Source of the DNA: DATLBY01 sp035526665
GTDB lineage: Bacteria; Acidobacteriota; Terriglobia; Bryobacterales; Bryobacteraceae
Assembly: GCA_035526665.1 (NCBI GenBank)
Contig: DATLBY010000477.1
Span: 1-32,242, forward strand
Length of the DNA stretch: 32,242 bases
Reading direction: 5' to 3'
The notes under the pieces: generated by a model
Database searches by the model: none
Seen by the model: the letters and a program-made list of their open reading frames with translations, nothing else
What the model was told of the DNA's origin: nothing
Shown here: in pieces, positions 15,437 through 24,063 of the stretch
Layout of the letters: every line of letters starts with the position of its first letter
Position numbering within the stretch: position 1 is the first letter of the stretch
Program-made: the position numbers and the translations under genes

Positions 15437-15625
15437 GATTATAACGCGGAGCCTTAATTTCCCGTGCTCGCGAGCGGCAGGGTGCAAGGCGTCCCGGCTT
15501 CCGCTCACGCGGAATCAGGTGCTTACAGGCCCCCTCCTGCAACTTCCGGACCCATTCTACAGATTGAGCAAATTCCGTCGAAACAGCTCAGTACTTTCAG
15601 AGTCGAATCAAACAGAGGAATCTGC

Positions 15626-16078
15626 ATGACTATCGACAACGACAAAACTATATCCGTACTGAACGAGCTCATCGAGACCTGCAAAGACGGCGAGAATGGC
15701 TTCCGCGAAGCCGCCGAACATGTTAACAACAGCCATCTGAAGACGGTATTTCTGGAGTTTTCGAGACAGCGGGCGCAGTTTGCCGGCCAGTTGCAATCCG
15801 AAGTCTCGTTGCTGGGCGGAACGCCCGAGAAGTCAGGAAGCTCGCTCGCGGCAGCGCACCGAGGCTGGATCGATCTGAAGGCCGCTTTTACCGGCGGTGG
15901 GGAATCGGCGGTGGTCGCTGAATGTGAGCGGGGTGAGGATTCCGCCAAGGACACCTACCGGAAAGCCCTGGAAGCCAGTCTTCCTTCGAATATTCGATCT
16001 GTTGTCGAGCAGCAGTATGCTCAAGTGAAGCAAGCCCACGATCGTATTCGTAGTCTGGAAGTAAAGCTGGACAGCTAA
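15626..16078 (+). CDS. DUF2383/PA2169-family four-helix-bundle protein
   Basis: A 150-residue, all-helical, acidic protein. The opening MTIDNDKTISVLNELIETCK and the FREAAEHVNNSHLKTVFLEF helix are typical of the PA2169/DUF2383 family, which has a ferritin-like four-helix bundle. AGAGGAA lies just before the ATG at 15626; an open extension to 15464 has no support. Family members often appear with stress-induced proteins such as YciE, and their function is unknown. It is divergent from the helicase gene and ends at a hairpin. Confidence 0.9.
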   Translation: MTIDNDKTISVLNELIETCKDGENGFREAAEHVNNSHLKTVFLEFSRQRAQFAGQLQSEVSLLGGTPEKSGSSLAAAHRGWIDLKAAFTGGGESAVVAECERGEDSAKDTYRKALEASLPSNIRSVVEQQYAQVKQAHDRIRSLEVKLDS

Positions 16079-16087
16079 CGGAGGAGC

Positions 16088-16116
16088 GAGGACTGGCCTC
16101 TGCTAGGCCGGTCCTC
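16088..16116. terminator. Hairpin between convergent DUF2383 and EpsI genes
   Basis: A 12-bp stem (16088-16099 with 16105-16116, one G-T pair) and a 5-base loop sit in the 47-base gap between two convergent genes. No T run follows on either strand, so it may be a bidirectional, less canonical terminator. Confidence 0.6.
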
Positions 16117-16125
16117 CGCAACCCA

Positions 16126-16797
16126 TCAGGACGGGAAGTGCTGCCGCAATGGGTTAAAGAAGGTCTGCACGAACTCGATCCCCTCCTGCGTAGCCGTCTT
16201 TTCATCGTTGTCGATTACCGGAACCACCACCCTGACCAGCGCCGTGTCCGTCCGGTTGTAACGGATGGAATCTGCCACCACATAGAATTTCGCATGGTAT
16301 TCATTCGGCACCACCCGGTCTCGCGATTGGTACCAATACAGGACGACACTTTTATTTTCACCCTTTGAAACCAGGTACCGGTTGGCTTGAATTGGCTCAC
16401 GCCCGGCAATCGGCACGCTTACGGTGTCGGAATTGGATGGCACCCAACCGCTGCCCGGCAGGCAGTTTTTAGGGGAATGAGGAGCTTGTCCGGTACGCTG
16501 GGAGCGGAAATACGCGACGAAAAGGTTTGACGGCAGCCGCGATCCGGGTCTCGCATAGGTCCGCGTCAGAATCTCATCTGCCTTGAGGACGTCCAGTATT
16601 TCTTTTTCGATCACGCCCTCCTCTATCACTTGCCAAGCCCCGATGGTTACCGGGAACTGGGCGAGCGGCCGGTTGGTAGCGACTTTCTCTCCGCGCGACA
16701 TGCTATAGAAGAGCACCGCCTGCGCAATGAGCACGCCAGTGAGCATTCGCGTCTGCTTACTTTTTAAAAATCCCACGTTCGAATTAAGCCTGTTCAT
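16126..16797 (-). CDS. EpsI / exosortase-associated protein (DUF3485)
   Basis: A 223-residue protein with one N-terminal membrane anchor (about residues 18-36) and an extracytoplasmic domain of the EpsI/DUF3485 type. Visible family features are the QAPHSPKNCLPGSGW segment, the YWYQSRDRVVPNEYHAKFYV segment, and the RYLVSKGENKSVVLYW strand. EpsI partners with exosortase in polysaccharide export or protein sorting and is often fused to it. Its start overlaps the end of the exosortase gene by 14 bases, which indicates an operon. The Cys in NCLPGSGW is the conserved Cys of the family. Confidence 0.92.
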   Translation of the reverse strand: MNRLNSNVGFLKSKQTRMLTGVLIAQAVLFYSMSRGEKVATNRPLAQFPVTIGAWQVIEEGVIEKEILDVLKADEILTRTYARPGSRLPSNLFVAYFRSQRTGQAPHSPKNCLPGSGWVPSNSDTVSVPIAGREPIQANRYLVSKGENKSVVLYWYQSRDRVVPNEYHAKFYVVADSIRYNRTDTALVRVVVPVIDNDEKTATQEGIEFVQTFFNPLRQHFPS

Positions 16798-17656
16798 GCA
16801 TTGCCTGGTAAGCTCTGTTCAAGAATTGATGCAGCGCTATCAAAATAGCTAGCGCGATCATAAAAATCACCCACCCTGATGCGGTATGAAAAAAACCGTG
16901 CGCCAGCTCCGGTTTGTATTCACTCAGAATTCCCGTCAGGGTAACGCGCCCGGCGTTTGCAACGATTGCGATAGGAATTGTGGACAGGAAGAGGGTGACA
17001 CGCATCCACACCTTGCTATCGAAGAAATAGGCATAAACCAGCGAGAGAAACGTGAGCGATAACAACGATCGAATTCCGCTGCATGCCTCCACTACGGAAA
17101 GCTTTTGGCTCGCCAGCTCCAGAACATTGCCATCGCGGTAAACCGGAATGCCGATGAGATTCAGCGAAACCTCGGCTACCTGGCTGGCAAACAACTGGAG
17201 CGGAAATGTGATCTGGTTATATATGACGGCGGGAATCGGAACCATGAAAAAAAGCAGGAATAGAGGAAAAGCCATCACTCGCACTGCATAAGTCCCGCCC
17301 AGGAACAACGTAATACCGATAATGGACTCCACAAAGGCGGTCCGCGCGAGGAAAAGCTCAGCTCCCAGGGTCGCCACCATTAATTGCAGGGCGGCAAATG
17401 CCATGATGGCTAGGCCCCAGTAATTCGGTTTCAAAGGCCTGGCTAGAAGTTGGCCCCGGTGCTGCCACGCGATGTAGGCAGCGATGGCGGGCACGAAAAA
17501 GCCGTGGCCCATATCCTCGTCGTTATTCCACTGGTTCACCAACCGCCATAGCACCGGCGCGTAACAAAGGACCAGCAGACCAAAGAACCAGGCCATCGAA
17601 AGCCATGGCACCTGTTTTTCATTTGTGGTGGGAAGCGGTTCAGCGATAGTACTCAT
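16784..17656 (-). CDS. Exosortase (EpsH/XrtA-like)
   Basis: A 290-residue inner-membrane protease-transpeptidase with about eight hydrophobic segments. The catalytic residues of the exosortase/archaeosortase superfamily can be placed: Cys192 in VEACSGIRSLL, Arg237 in NAGRV, and His257 in GFFHTASGW. Exosortases cut and anchor proteins that carry PEP-CTERM-type tails. No PEP-CTERM substrate is seen in this window, and no polysaccharide biosynthesis genes adjoin it, so the partner proteins lie elsewhere. The exact Xrt subtype cannot be set from sequence alone. Confidence 0.94.
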   Translation of the reverse strand: MSTIAEPLPTTNEKQVPWLSMAWFFGLLVLCYAPVLWRLVNQWNNDEDMGHGFFVPAIAAYIAWQHRGQLLARPLKPNYWGLAIMAFAALQLMVATLGAELFLARTAFVESIIGITLFLGGTYAVRVMAFPLFLLFFMVPIPAVIYNQITFPLQLFASQVAEVSLNLIGIPVYRDGNVLELASQKLSVVEACSGIRSLLSLTFLSLVYAYFFDSKVWMRVTLFLSTIPIAIVANAGRVTLTGILSEYKPELAHGFFHTASGWVIFMIALAILIALHQFLNRAYQAMHEQA

Positions 17657-17729
17657 GCGGTTCTGTTCAGGACTACGACTCTTATCCAGGGGAACGGTCC
17701 CCGCCCATCAAGCCGTCTAAGATGGTAAC

Positions 17730-19514
17730 GTGACTGGGTTTCGAATACTTAACTATCTTACAATGCCTGCCGCCGCATTGTTTATGGCCCTCGCCCAGCC
17801 CGCCGCCGGGCAACCAACTCCTCCGGCTGCTTCGCAGTCTGTTTTCCCATTGAAGGATCTTCGCCCAGGGATGAAAGGAGTCGGCAAAACCGTCTTTTCG
17901 GGTGATCGTGTTGAAGGATTCGATGTCGAAATTCTGGGAGTTCTTGAAAATGCGGGGCCCAGGCAATCCATTATCCTGGCTCGCCTTTCCGGTGGACCGC
18001 TGGAACGAACGGGCGTGATGCAGGGCATGAGCGGATCGCCGGTTTACATTGATGGACGCCTGGTCGGCGCTGTCGCCATGGGCTTCCCATTCTCCAAGGA
18101 ATCTATAGCGGGCATCCGTCCCATCGAGGAGATGCTGCGCGTGGCGGCGCGCGCGCCGACGTCCACCGCCCGGGTCTCCCTGTCGGACAGTTCGGTGCTG
18201 CCGCCCATGGCCAGTCTGGGAGCCTTCTCCGCGGGCACTGCGGAGCTTATCGATATTGCGACGCCGCTCTCATTCAGCGGCTTCACACAGGCCACAGTCG
18301 AACATTTCGGACCTCAACTGCGCTCGCTTGGATTTTCCCCGCAGCAAGCCGTTTCCGGCGGCAACGGACCGGGCGTGAAGAGCACGCGCCCGCTGGAGCC
18401 GGGGTCGATGATCAGCGTGCAGCTCGTTTCCGGAGACATGAGCATCGGCGCGGATGGAACCGTCACCCTCCTGGACGGAAATCGGCTGTACGCCTTTGGG
18501 CATAGATTTCTTGCCGTCGGCCCGACCGAACTGCCGTTCGCCCGCGCCAATGTTCTGGCGCTGCTGCCGAACGTTTCGTCCTCGTTCAAAATTTCGAGCA
18601 GCGGAGAGTGGATCGGAGCCATCACGTCGGACAACAACGCGGCCATTTTGGGGGAGATTGGAAAGCGGCCCCGCATGGTTCCCCTTTCGGTGACCGTAAA
18701 CGGCGCGGGAGGCAAATCCACCTATCGCATGGATCTGGTGAATGACCGCCTGCTCTCGCCCCTGCTCTTTCAGATGGTCATGTATTCGGCGCTGGATGCC
18801 ACCGAGCGCACGCTGGGGCCGGGCAACATCGGCATTCACGGCAAATTTGAGTTTGAAGGCTCCCCGCCGGTGAAACTGGAGAATGTCTACGCCGGCGATT
18901 TCAATGTGCCGCTCCAAGCTTCTCTGGCGGCTTCCATGCCCCTCGCCTATGCCCTCCAGAATGCATTGGACGCATTGAATCTGCGAAGTATCGAGCTCAC
19001 ACTCGATGTTCTGCCGGAAAAGAGGCAGATGCAGATCGATCAACTCTGGGCTTCGCGGCGCGACGTGCATCCCGGCGAGGTGATCGACCTCACCCTGGTT
19101 TTGATGGCCGAAAACGGCAGTGAAGTAACGAAAACTATTCATTATCCGGTGCCGATCGGCGCTCCCACGGGGCCGCTCTACTTCACCGTCGCCGATGGAG
19201 GGACCACTAACAGCGCCGAATACCGGCACTTTGCGGTCACACAGCCCAGACCGGCCGCGCAAATCATCTCTTTTCTGAACGCGCTGCGCGGCAACTCGAA
19301 GGCGTATGTTCGCGTATGGCGAGCCGATCCCGCTTATCTGATTCAGGGCGAAGACCTGCCGGACCCGCCGCCCTCCGTTGCCATGGTGTTGAACCGCACT
19401 CACTCGCCCTCGCCGTCTCTCCCTAGAACTTCCAAAGTCGCCGAGTTCGAAATCGGAGCGGGAGATATTGTCATTAACGGATCGAAGACCGTACAGGTGG
19501 ATGTGAAAGAATGA
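17730..19514 (+). CDS. Exported SpoIVB-type S55 domain protein
   Basis: A 594-residue protein with a signal peptide (hydrophobic about 6-27). Residues about 41-140 carry the S55 segment LRPGMKGVGKTVFSGDRVEG and the serine motif GMSGSP (99-104), followed by VYIDGRLVGAVA and GIRPIEEML. Residues about 235-262 carry a second S55-like motif, with His258 in YAFGHRF. In Bacillus SpoIVB the His motif precedes the Ser motif; here the order is reversed. The rest is a beta-rich domain of unknown role. The start is a GTG at 17730, with an ATG at 17763 as alternative; neither has a strong ribosome site. The stop overlaps the next gene by 4 bases. It is not a sporulation gene in this setting; peptidase activity is uncertain. 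Confidence 0.85.
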   Translation: MTGFRILNYLTMPAAALFMALAQPAAGQPTPPAASQSVFPLKDLRPGMKGVGKTVFSGDRVEGFDVEILGVLENAGPRQSIILARLSGGPLERTGVMQGMSGSPVYIDGRLVGAVAMGFPFSKESIAGIRPIEEMLRVAARAPTSTARVSLSDSSVLPPMASLGAFSAGTAELIDIATPLSFSGFTQATVEHFGPQLRSLGFSPQQAVSGGNGPGVKSTRPLEPGSMISVQLVSGDMSIGADGTVTLLDGNRLYAFGHRFLAVGPTELPFARANVLALLPNVSSSFKISSSGEWIGAITSDNNAAILGEIGKRPRMVPLSVTVNGAGGKSTYRMDLVNDRLLSPLLFQMVMYSALDATERTLGPGNIGIHGKFEFEGSPPVKLENVYAGDFNVPLQASLAASMPLAYALQNALDALNLRSIELTLDVLPEKRQMQIDQLWASRRDVHPGEVIDLTLVLMAENGSEVTKTIHYPVPIGAPTGPLYFTVADGGTTNSAEYRHFAVTQPRPAAQIISFLNALRGNSKAYVRVWRADPAYLIQGEDLPDPPPSVAMVLNRTHSPSPSLPRTSKVAEFEIGAGDIVINGSKTVQVDVKE

Positions 19515-21745
19515 TCCGCGCAATTATCCTGCTAGTGGCTGCCGCCTCGGCTGTCTTAGCTTCCAGCGCCACATCCTGGGAGATGAACACATTTCAGGAT
19601 TTCTCCAAAGGCCGGCTGAATGGACTATCGCTGAGCCGTGACGGACGCGTCACACTGGCGCCGAAGCTGGAGAGCTTCTTCTCTTCGGACCAACCGGCAA
19701 TTTGGAGCGTGGCGCAGAATGCGGATGGCTCTTTTTACGTCGGCACGGGACATCGGGGGCGAATTTATCGCGTCGAGAGCAACGGGCAAAGCGCGTTGAT
19801 CTGGACTGCCGAACAGCCGGAAATCTTCGCCCTGGCGACCGGCCCTGACGGAGCGTTGTATGCCGGCACATCACCGGATGGCAAGGTGTTTCGCATCACC
19901 AACGGCAAAGCTACTGAATATTTCTCTCCCCGGGCGAAATACATCTGGTCGCTGGTCTTCGGCACGGACGGTGCACTCTATGTGGGCACAGGCGATCAGG
20001 GCAAGGTGTTCCGCGTCGCGCGTGCCGGGGAGGGCGAGGTCTACTACGAGACTGGCCAGTCGCACATTACCTGCCTCGCATTGGACGCCCAAGGCAGACT
20101 ACTGGCTGGGACCGAGCCCAACGGCATCCTCTATCAGATTGCAGCCAAAGACAAAGCGTTTGTGCTCTACGATGCGAATCTGCCGGAAATCCGGACGATC
20201 GTGCTTGGCCCCGATGGAGCCATCTACGCCGCGGCGCTCGGCGGTTCGGTAGCGCAGCGGACCACGGCCGGCATGACGACGGCGCAACCCGGGTCGACAG
20301 CCACGCCCGTCACTGCGCCCGGGACTTCCATTACCGTCACGGATGAGGCCAATCCACAGTCCGCGATAGAACTCAAAGCGAAGGCGGAGTCCCCGAAGCC
20401 CGCCGGACTGCCCGTCACGACTCCGTATGGCTCCGTGGTGGATATGACCGGTGTGGAGAAATCCGCGCTGTACAAAATAAATCCGGACAATACCGTCGAA
20501 ACCATTTGGACCTCCAAGGAAGAGAACGCCTACGACGTGCTTGTCTCTGGCGGCTCGGTTCTGTTTTCGACCGACGCGCAGGGCCGTATTTACCGGCTGG
20601 GCGCGGACAAGCGCTTGACCCTGGTGGCGCAAACCAACGAGGGAGAAACGACCCGGCTGCTTGCCTCCAAAGGGTCGCTCATCGCCGCAACCGGCACTAT
20701 GGGAAAACTGTTTCGGCTGGGCGAGACAGCTGGCGCGGAGGGGTCCTATGATGCCCCGGTCCATGATGCGTCCGGCGTTGCCCGCTGGGGCCAGTTGAGC
20801 TGGCGTGCGGATAAACCGGCCGGTACGCAGTTGCTGTTCAGGACCCGGTCGGGAAACTCGGCGCGTCCCGATAGGACCTGGAGTGACTGGTCCGACGCAC
20901 TCTCAGAGCCGAGCGGCGCCGCAATGAAAAGCCCCAACGCCCGCTTCATTCAATGGCGCGCAGAATTAAAAGGCACTGCGGGGAGCACACCGTCGCTGAG
21001 CTCGGTTACTCTTTCCTACCTGCCGCAGAATATGCCGCCGACAATCAAATCGATTAATGTAACCACTCAGGTGGCAGCCGTCAGCTCCAGCGTGAAGCCC
21101 GCACAGGCCGCCGCCGGTGTCTACAGCATCACCGTCACCGACACGGGAGAAGCCGGAGCCTCCAGTGTCTCCGGCACCACCACGCAAAACCTTTCGCGCA
21201 GTGTGTCGCAGCAAATTGTGATCACCTGGCAGGCGGAAGATCCGGATGGCGACCGGCTTTCTTACGCTCTCTATTTTCGTGGCGAGGGGGAAAACCAGTG
21301 GAAGCTGCTTCGATCGAACTTTGCGGACATGTCCCTGACACTCGACGGCGACATTTTTGCCGATGGCAAATACTATTTTCGCCTCGTCGCCTCCGACAAG
21401 TCAGCCAATCCTGGTGACACGGCGCGCGAGGCGGAATTGATCAGCGCGCCGGTTCTTTTTGACAACACTCCTCCGGTAGTGGTCGCTGCCGCGCCGCGCA
21501 GGAGCGGCCCGCAGGTCGAAATCGATGTGCAGGCCAAAGACTCGGCCTCGTCGCTGCGCCGGGCGGAATATTCGCTCGATGCCATGGCGTGGGCCCCGCT
21601 GCAGGCCTCAGACGGAATTATCGATGGCCGGGAGGAGCATTTCCTCATCCGACTCGACAACCTCAGCGCCGGAGAGCATCTGGTGGTCATCCGCGTATTC
21701 GACAGCTCCAATAACGCCGGCCTGACGAAGGTGCTTGTTCAGTAA
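19511..21745 (+). CDS. Secreted beta-propeller protein with C-terminal Ig-like region
   Basis: A 744-residue protein with a signal peptide (MIRAIILLVAAASAVLASSA). Residues about 60-400 contain repeated strands of the type FYVGTGHRGRIYRV, LYAGTSPDGKVFRI, LYVGTGDQGKVFRV and LLAGTEPNGILYQI, which form a beta-propeller. Residues about 430-744 are beta-rich, with YFRLVASDKSANPGDTAREA and FDNTPPVVVAAAP, resembling fibronectin/Ig-like modules. A low-complexity Thr/Pro/Ala stretch interrupts the propeller near 245-290. The ATG overlaps the stop of the S55 gene (ATGA), so the two are translationally coupled and probably act together outside the cytoplasm. No enzymatic motif is visible. Confidence 0.82.
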   Translation: MIRAIILLVAAASAVLASSATSWEMNTFQDFSKGRLNGLSLSRDGRVTLAPKLESFFSSDQPAIWSVAQNADGSFYVGTGHRGRIYRVESNGQSALIWTAEQPEIFALATGPDGALYAGTSPDGKVFRITNGKATEYFSPRAKYIWSLVFGTDGALYVGTGDQGKVFRVARAGEGEVYYETGQSHITCLALDAQGRLLAGTEPNGILYQIAAKDKAFVLYDANLPEIRTIVLGPDGAIYAAALGGSVAQRTTAGMTTAQPGSTATPVTAPGTSITVTDEANPQSAIELKAKAESPKPAGLPVTTPYGSVVDMTGVEKSALYKINPDNTVETIWTSKEENAYDVLVSGGSVLFSTDAQGRIYRLGADKRLTLVAQTNEGETTRLLASKGSLIAATGTMGKLFRLGETAGAEGSYDAPVHDASGVARWGQLSWRADKPAGTQLLFRTRSGNSARPDRTWSDWSDALSEPSGAAMKSPNARFIQWRAELKGTAGSTPSLSSVTLSYLPQNMPPTIKSINVTTQVAAVSSSVKPAQAAAGVYSITVTDTGEAGASSVSGTTTQNLSRSVSQQIVITWQAEDPDGDRLSYALYFRGEGENQWKLLRSNFADMSLTLDGDIFADGKYYFRLVASDKSANPGDTAREAELISAPVLFDNTPPVVVAAAPRRSGPQVEIDVQAKDSASSLRRAEYSLDAMAWAPLQASDGIIDGREEHFLIRLDNLSAGEHLVVIRVFDSSNNAGLTKVLVQ

Positions 21746-21749
21746 GCGG

Positions 21750-23174
21750 CTACCAAAGCTCCCCGATCCGGTGGAGCTTCAGCAAGTTGGTGGTCCCAGG
21801 ACGGCCAATCGGCTGTCCGGCGATAAACACGACACTGTCCCGTTCCTGCACCAGGCCGCGCTCGAGAAGCATGCGGTCCATTAACGCCACCATCTCATCG
21901 GTGTGCGTGGGGTCGGGTGACAGGATGGCGTGCACGCCATAAATCACGGAAAGCTGGCGGGCGACCAGCTCGCTGCCGGTGAATGCATAAATGGGAACCG
22001 GCGGGCGGTAGCGGGACACAAGACGCGCGCTGGAGCCGCTGGCGGTGAATACAATAATGGCGCTGGCGCCTTGCATACGCGCGGCGCGGTAGGCGGTGTC
22101 GGCCACAATCTCCGCGTAGGTCGGCTGCGCTTCGCGCTTGGGCGGATCTTTGAATCCCTGATTTCGAATGGAGGCTTCCGATTCCAAGGCGATTCGCGAC
22201 ATCATCCTGGTCGCTTCCACCGGATACGACCCGCTGGATGTTTCGGCCGACAGCATGACGGCATCCGTACCGTCGTAAATGGCGTTCGCAATGTCGCTTA
22301 CTTCCGCCCGTGTGGGATAAGGATGCTCAATCATCGATTCCAGCATCTGCGTGGCGGTAATCACGAATTTGCCGTGCTTACGCGACCGCTCGATAATCGA
22401 CTTTTGAATGAAGGGCACTTTTTCCAGGGCCATCTCGACGCCCAGGTCGCCGCGGGCCACCATCACTCCATCGCTTTCTTCGAGGATGGCGTCCAGATTC
22501 TTCCATGCCTCCGGCTTCTCGATTTTCGCGATGATCTGTACCCGCGAATCGGTCTCCTCCAAATAGAGTCTGAGCTTCAGTACATCATCCCGCTTGCGCA
22601 CGAACGAGAGCGCGACAAAGTCCACGCCCGCCTCCAGACCGAAGCGCAGATCCGCGACATCTTTTTTTGTCAGCGAGGAAGTGCTGACCTCCACTCCCGG
22701 GAGATTGATTCCCTTGCGGTCCCCGATCGGCCCGCCGGAGACCACCTGGCAAATGGCGTCGGTAGCGGTCTTATCCATCACCTTCAGTTCCACGCTGCCG
22801 TCCGCCAGCAGAACCTGGTCGCCAGACTTGATGTCTTTTACGAAGTCGGCGTACGTGGTGGAGGCACGCTCACACGTGCCGGACACGATATCGGTTGTGA
22901 TCCGGAAGGTGCGGCCGTTTTCCAGCGTGCAGCCTCCGTTTTCAAACGTGCCGAGCCGGATCTTCGGCCCCTGCAAGTCCAGCAGCACACCCGCATGCAC
23001 CTGCCGTTCGGCGGCTATTTGCCTCACCAGCTGCAACCGGCGCGCATGATCCGCCTGGACGCCATGCGATGCATTCAGCCGGAAGACGTCTACTCCCGCA
23101 TCGAAAAGCTTGCCGAGAGTCTCCGGCGAATCGCTGGCGGGACCCAGCGTGGCAACTATTTTTGTCATTCGCAT
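21750..23174 (-). CDS. pyk: Pyruvate kinase
   Basis: The final glycolytic enzyme, which converts phosphoenolpyruvate and ADP to pyruvate and ATP. Visible hallmarks are TKIVATLGPASDSPE at the N-terminus, the DLQGPKIRLG segment, the active-site IIAKIEKPEAWKNLD, VMVARGDLGVEM, and VITATQMLESMIEHPYPTRA. The C-terminal domain (AIIVFTASGSSARLVSRYRP) is complete. I chose the ATG at 23174, since MRMTKIVATLGPAS is the canonical opening; in-frame ATGs at 23192 and 23213 are alternatives. About 474 residues. It converges on the propeller gene with a 4-base gap and diverges from uppP. No strong ribosome site is seen. Confidence 0.97.
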   Translation of the reverse strand: MRMTKIVATLGPASDSPETLGKLFDAGVDVFRLNASHGVQADHARRLQLVRQIAAERQVHAGVLLDLQGPKIRLGTFENGGCTLENGRTFRITTDIVSGTCERASTTYADFVKDIKSGDQVLLADGSVELKVMDKTATDAICQVVSGGPIGDRKGINLPGVEVSTSSLTKKDVADLRFGLEAGVDFVALSFVRKRDDVLKLRLYLEETDSRVQIIAKIEKPEAWKNLDAILEESDGVMVARGDLGVEMALEKVPFIQKSIIERSRKHGKFVITATQMLESMIEHPYPTRAEVSDIANAIYDGTDAVMLSAETSSGSYPVEATRMMSRIALESEASIRNQGFKDPPKREAQPTYAEIVADTAYRAARMQGASAIIVFTASGSSARLVSRYRPPVPIYAFTGSELVARQLSVIYGVHAILSPDPTHTDEMVALMDRMLLERGLVQERDSVVFIAGQPIGRPGTTNLLKLHRIGELW

Positions 23175-23240
23175 GTCGGCGTGTTTTTTCATTATACGAA
23201 CCGCTGGGATCATGGGATCCCTGAGCTAGTCTGTAATGGT

Positions 23241-24059
23241 ATGCCTCTTTATCAGGTCGTCATCCTGGCGATTGTTCAGGGACTCAGCGAGTTCCTCCCG
23301 ATTAGCAGTACCGCTCATTTGTACCTGGCGCCGTGGCTGTTTGGATGGCAAGACCCAGGCCTCCCCTTTGATATCGCTCTCCATATCGGCACGCTGGTGG
23401 CCGTGTTGATCTATTTTTTCCGCGATTGGGTGCAAGTGATCGGGCAGGGGCTGGGCATGTCTGCGGGATCGGATGAGGAGCTTCGGAAGAACCGCATGCT
23501 GCTCTGGCTGCTGGCCGCCGCTACCATTCCCGTGGGAATCTTCGGGCTCGCCTTCAACAAGCAGGCCGAAACGTCCTGGCGAAATCCCTGGGTGATTGGA
23601 ACCATGCTGATCTTCGTCGCCATCTTGATGATGCTCGCCGAGAAGGTGAGCGCCCGCTCGCGCAACCTGGGACAGGTCAACGCCCTGGATGCCGCCATCA
23701 TCGGATGTTCTCAGGCGCTCGCGGTGATTCCCGGCACCTCGCGCAGCGGCATCACCATCACTACCGGCCTTTTTCGCAATCTGGACCGGCAGGCTGCGGC
23801 ACGCTTTTCCTTCCTTCTCTCCACCCCGGCAATCGGAGCGGCCGCGGCCAAGGCACTCTACGATCTACATAAGGAGGGCGGGCTGCCGCCCGGCGCCGGA
23901 ACGGAATTCGCGCTCGGAATCGTCATTAGCGGTCTGGTTGGCTGGGCGGTCATCGCTTTCTTCCTGAAATACCTCCGGAACCACAGCCTCACCTTCTTTG
24001 CATGGTACCGGATAATTTTTGGCATAATAGTGATCGCTCTGGCTTTCTCCCGCCGTTAA
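23241..24059 (+). CDS. uppP: Undecaprenyl-diphosphatase UppP (BacA)
   Basis: An inner-membrane enzyme that recycles undecaprenyl diphosphate to the monophosphate carrier needed for peptidoglycan and other wall polymers. It has 272 residues, the usual length. Both family signatures are present: EFLPISSTAHL near residue 17 and IPGTSRSGITI at about 169. About seven or eight membrane segments are visible. The frame is open far upstream of 23241, but that part lies antisense to pyk and is not coding. FtsK follows after 4 bases, so the two are probably cotranscribed. Confidence 0.96.
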   Translation: MPLYQVVILAIVQGLSEFLPISSTAHLYLAPWLFGWQDPGLPFDIALHIGTLVAVLIYFFRDWVQVIGQGLGMSAGSDEELRKNRMLLWLLAAATIPVGIFGLAFNKQAETSWRNPWVIGTMLIFVAILMMLAEKVSARSRNLGQVNALDAAIIGCSQALAVIPGTSRSGITITTGLFRNLDRQAAARFSFLLSTPAIGAAAAKALYDLHKEGGLPPGAGTEFALGIVISGLVGWAVIAFFLKYLRNHSLTFFAWYRIIFGIIVIALAFSRR

Positions 24060-24063
24060 CGGG

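Noticed and set aside
15434..15443. TATAAT directly before the helicase ATG
   Set aside because: A -10 box there would start transcription inside the gene, and no -35 match lies at the right distance. The start codon was kept as uncertain.
18270..19523. Long minus-strand open frame opposite the S55 gene
   Set aside because: It is a GC-driven shadow frame with Arg/Gly/His-rich composition and no family likeness.
23191..23196. TATAAT overlapping an in-frame ATG of pyk
   Set aside because: No -35 box at 16-18 bases. It might favour the later ATG at 23174, but it is too weak to annotate as a promoter.
21930..23240. Long plus-strand open frame leading into uppP
   Set aside because: It is antisense to pyk and its translation is low-complexity; UppP begins at 23241 by family length and motif position.
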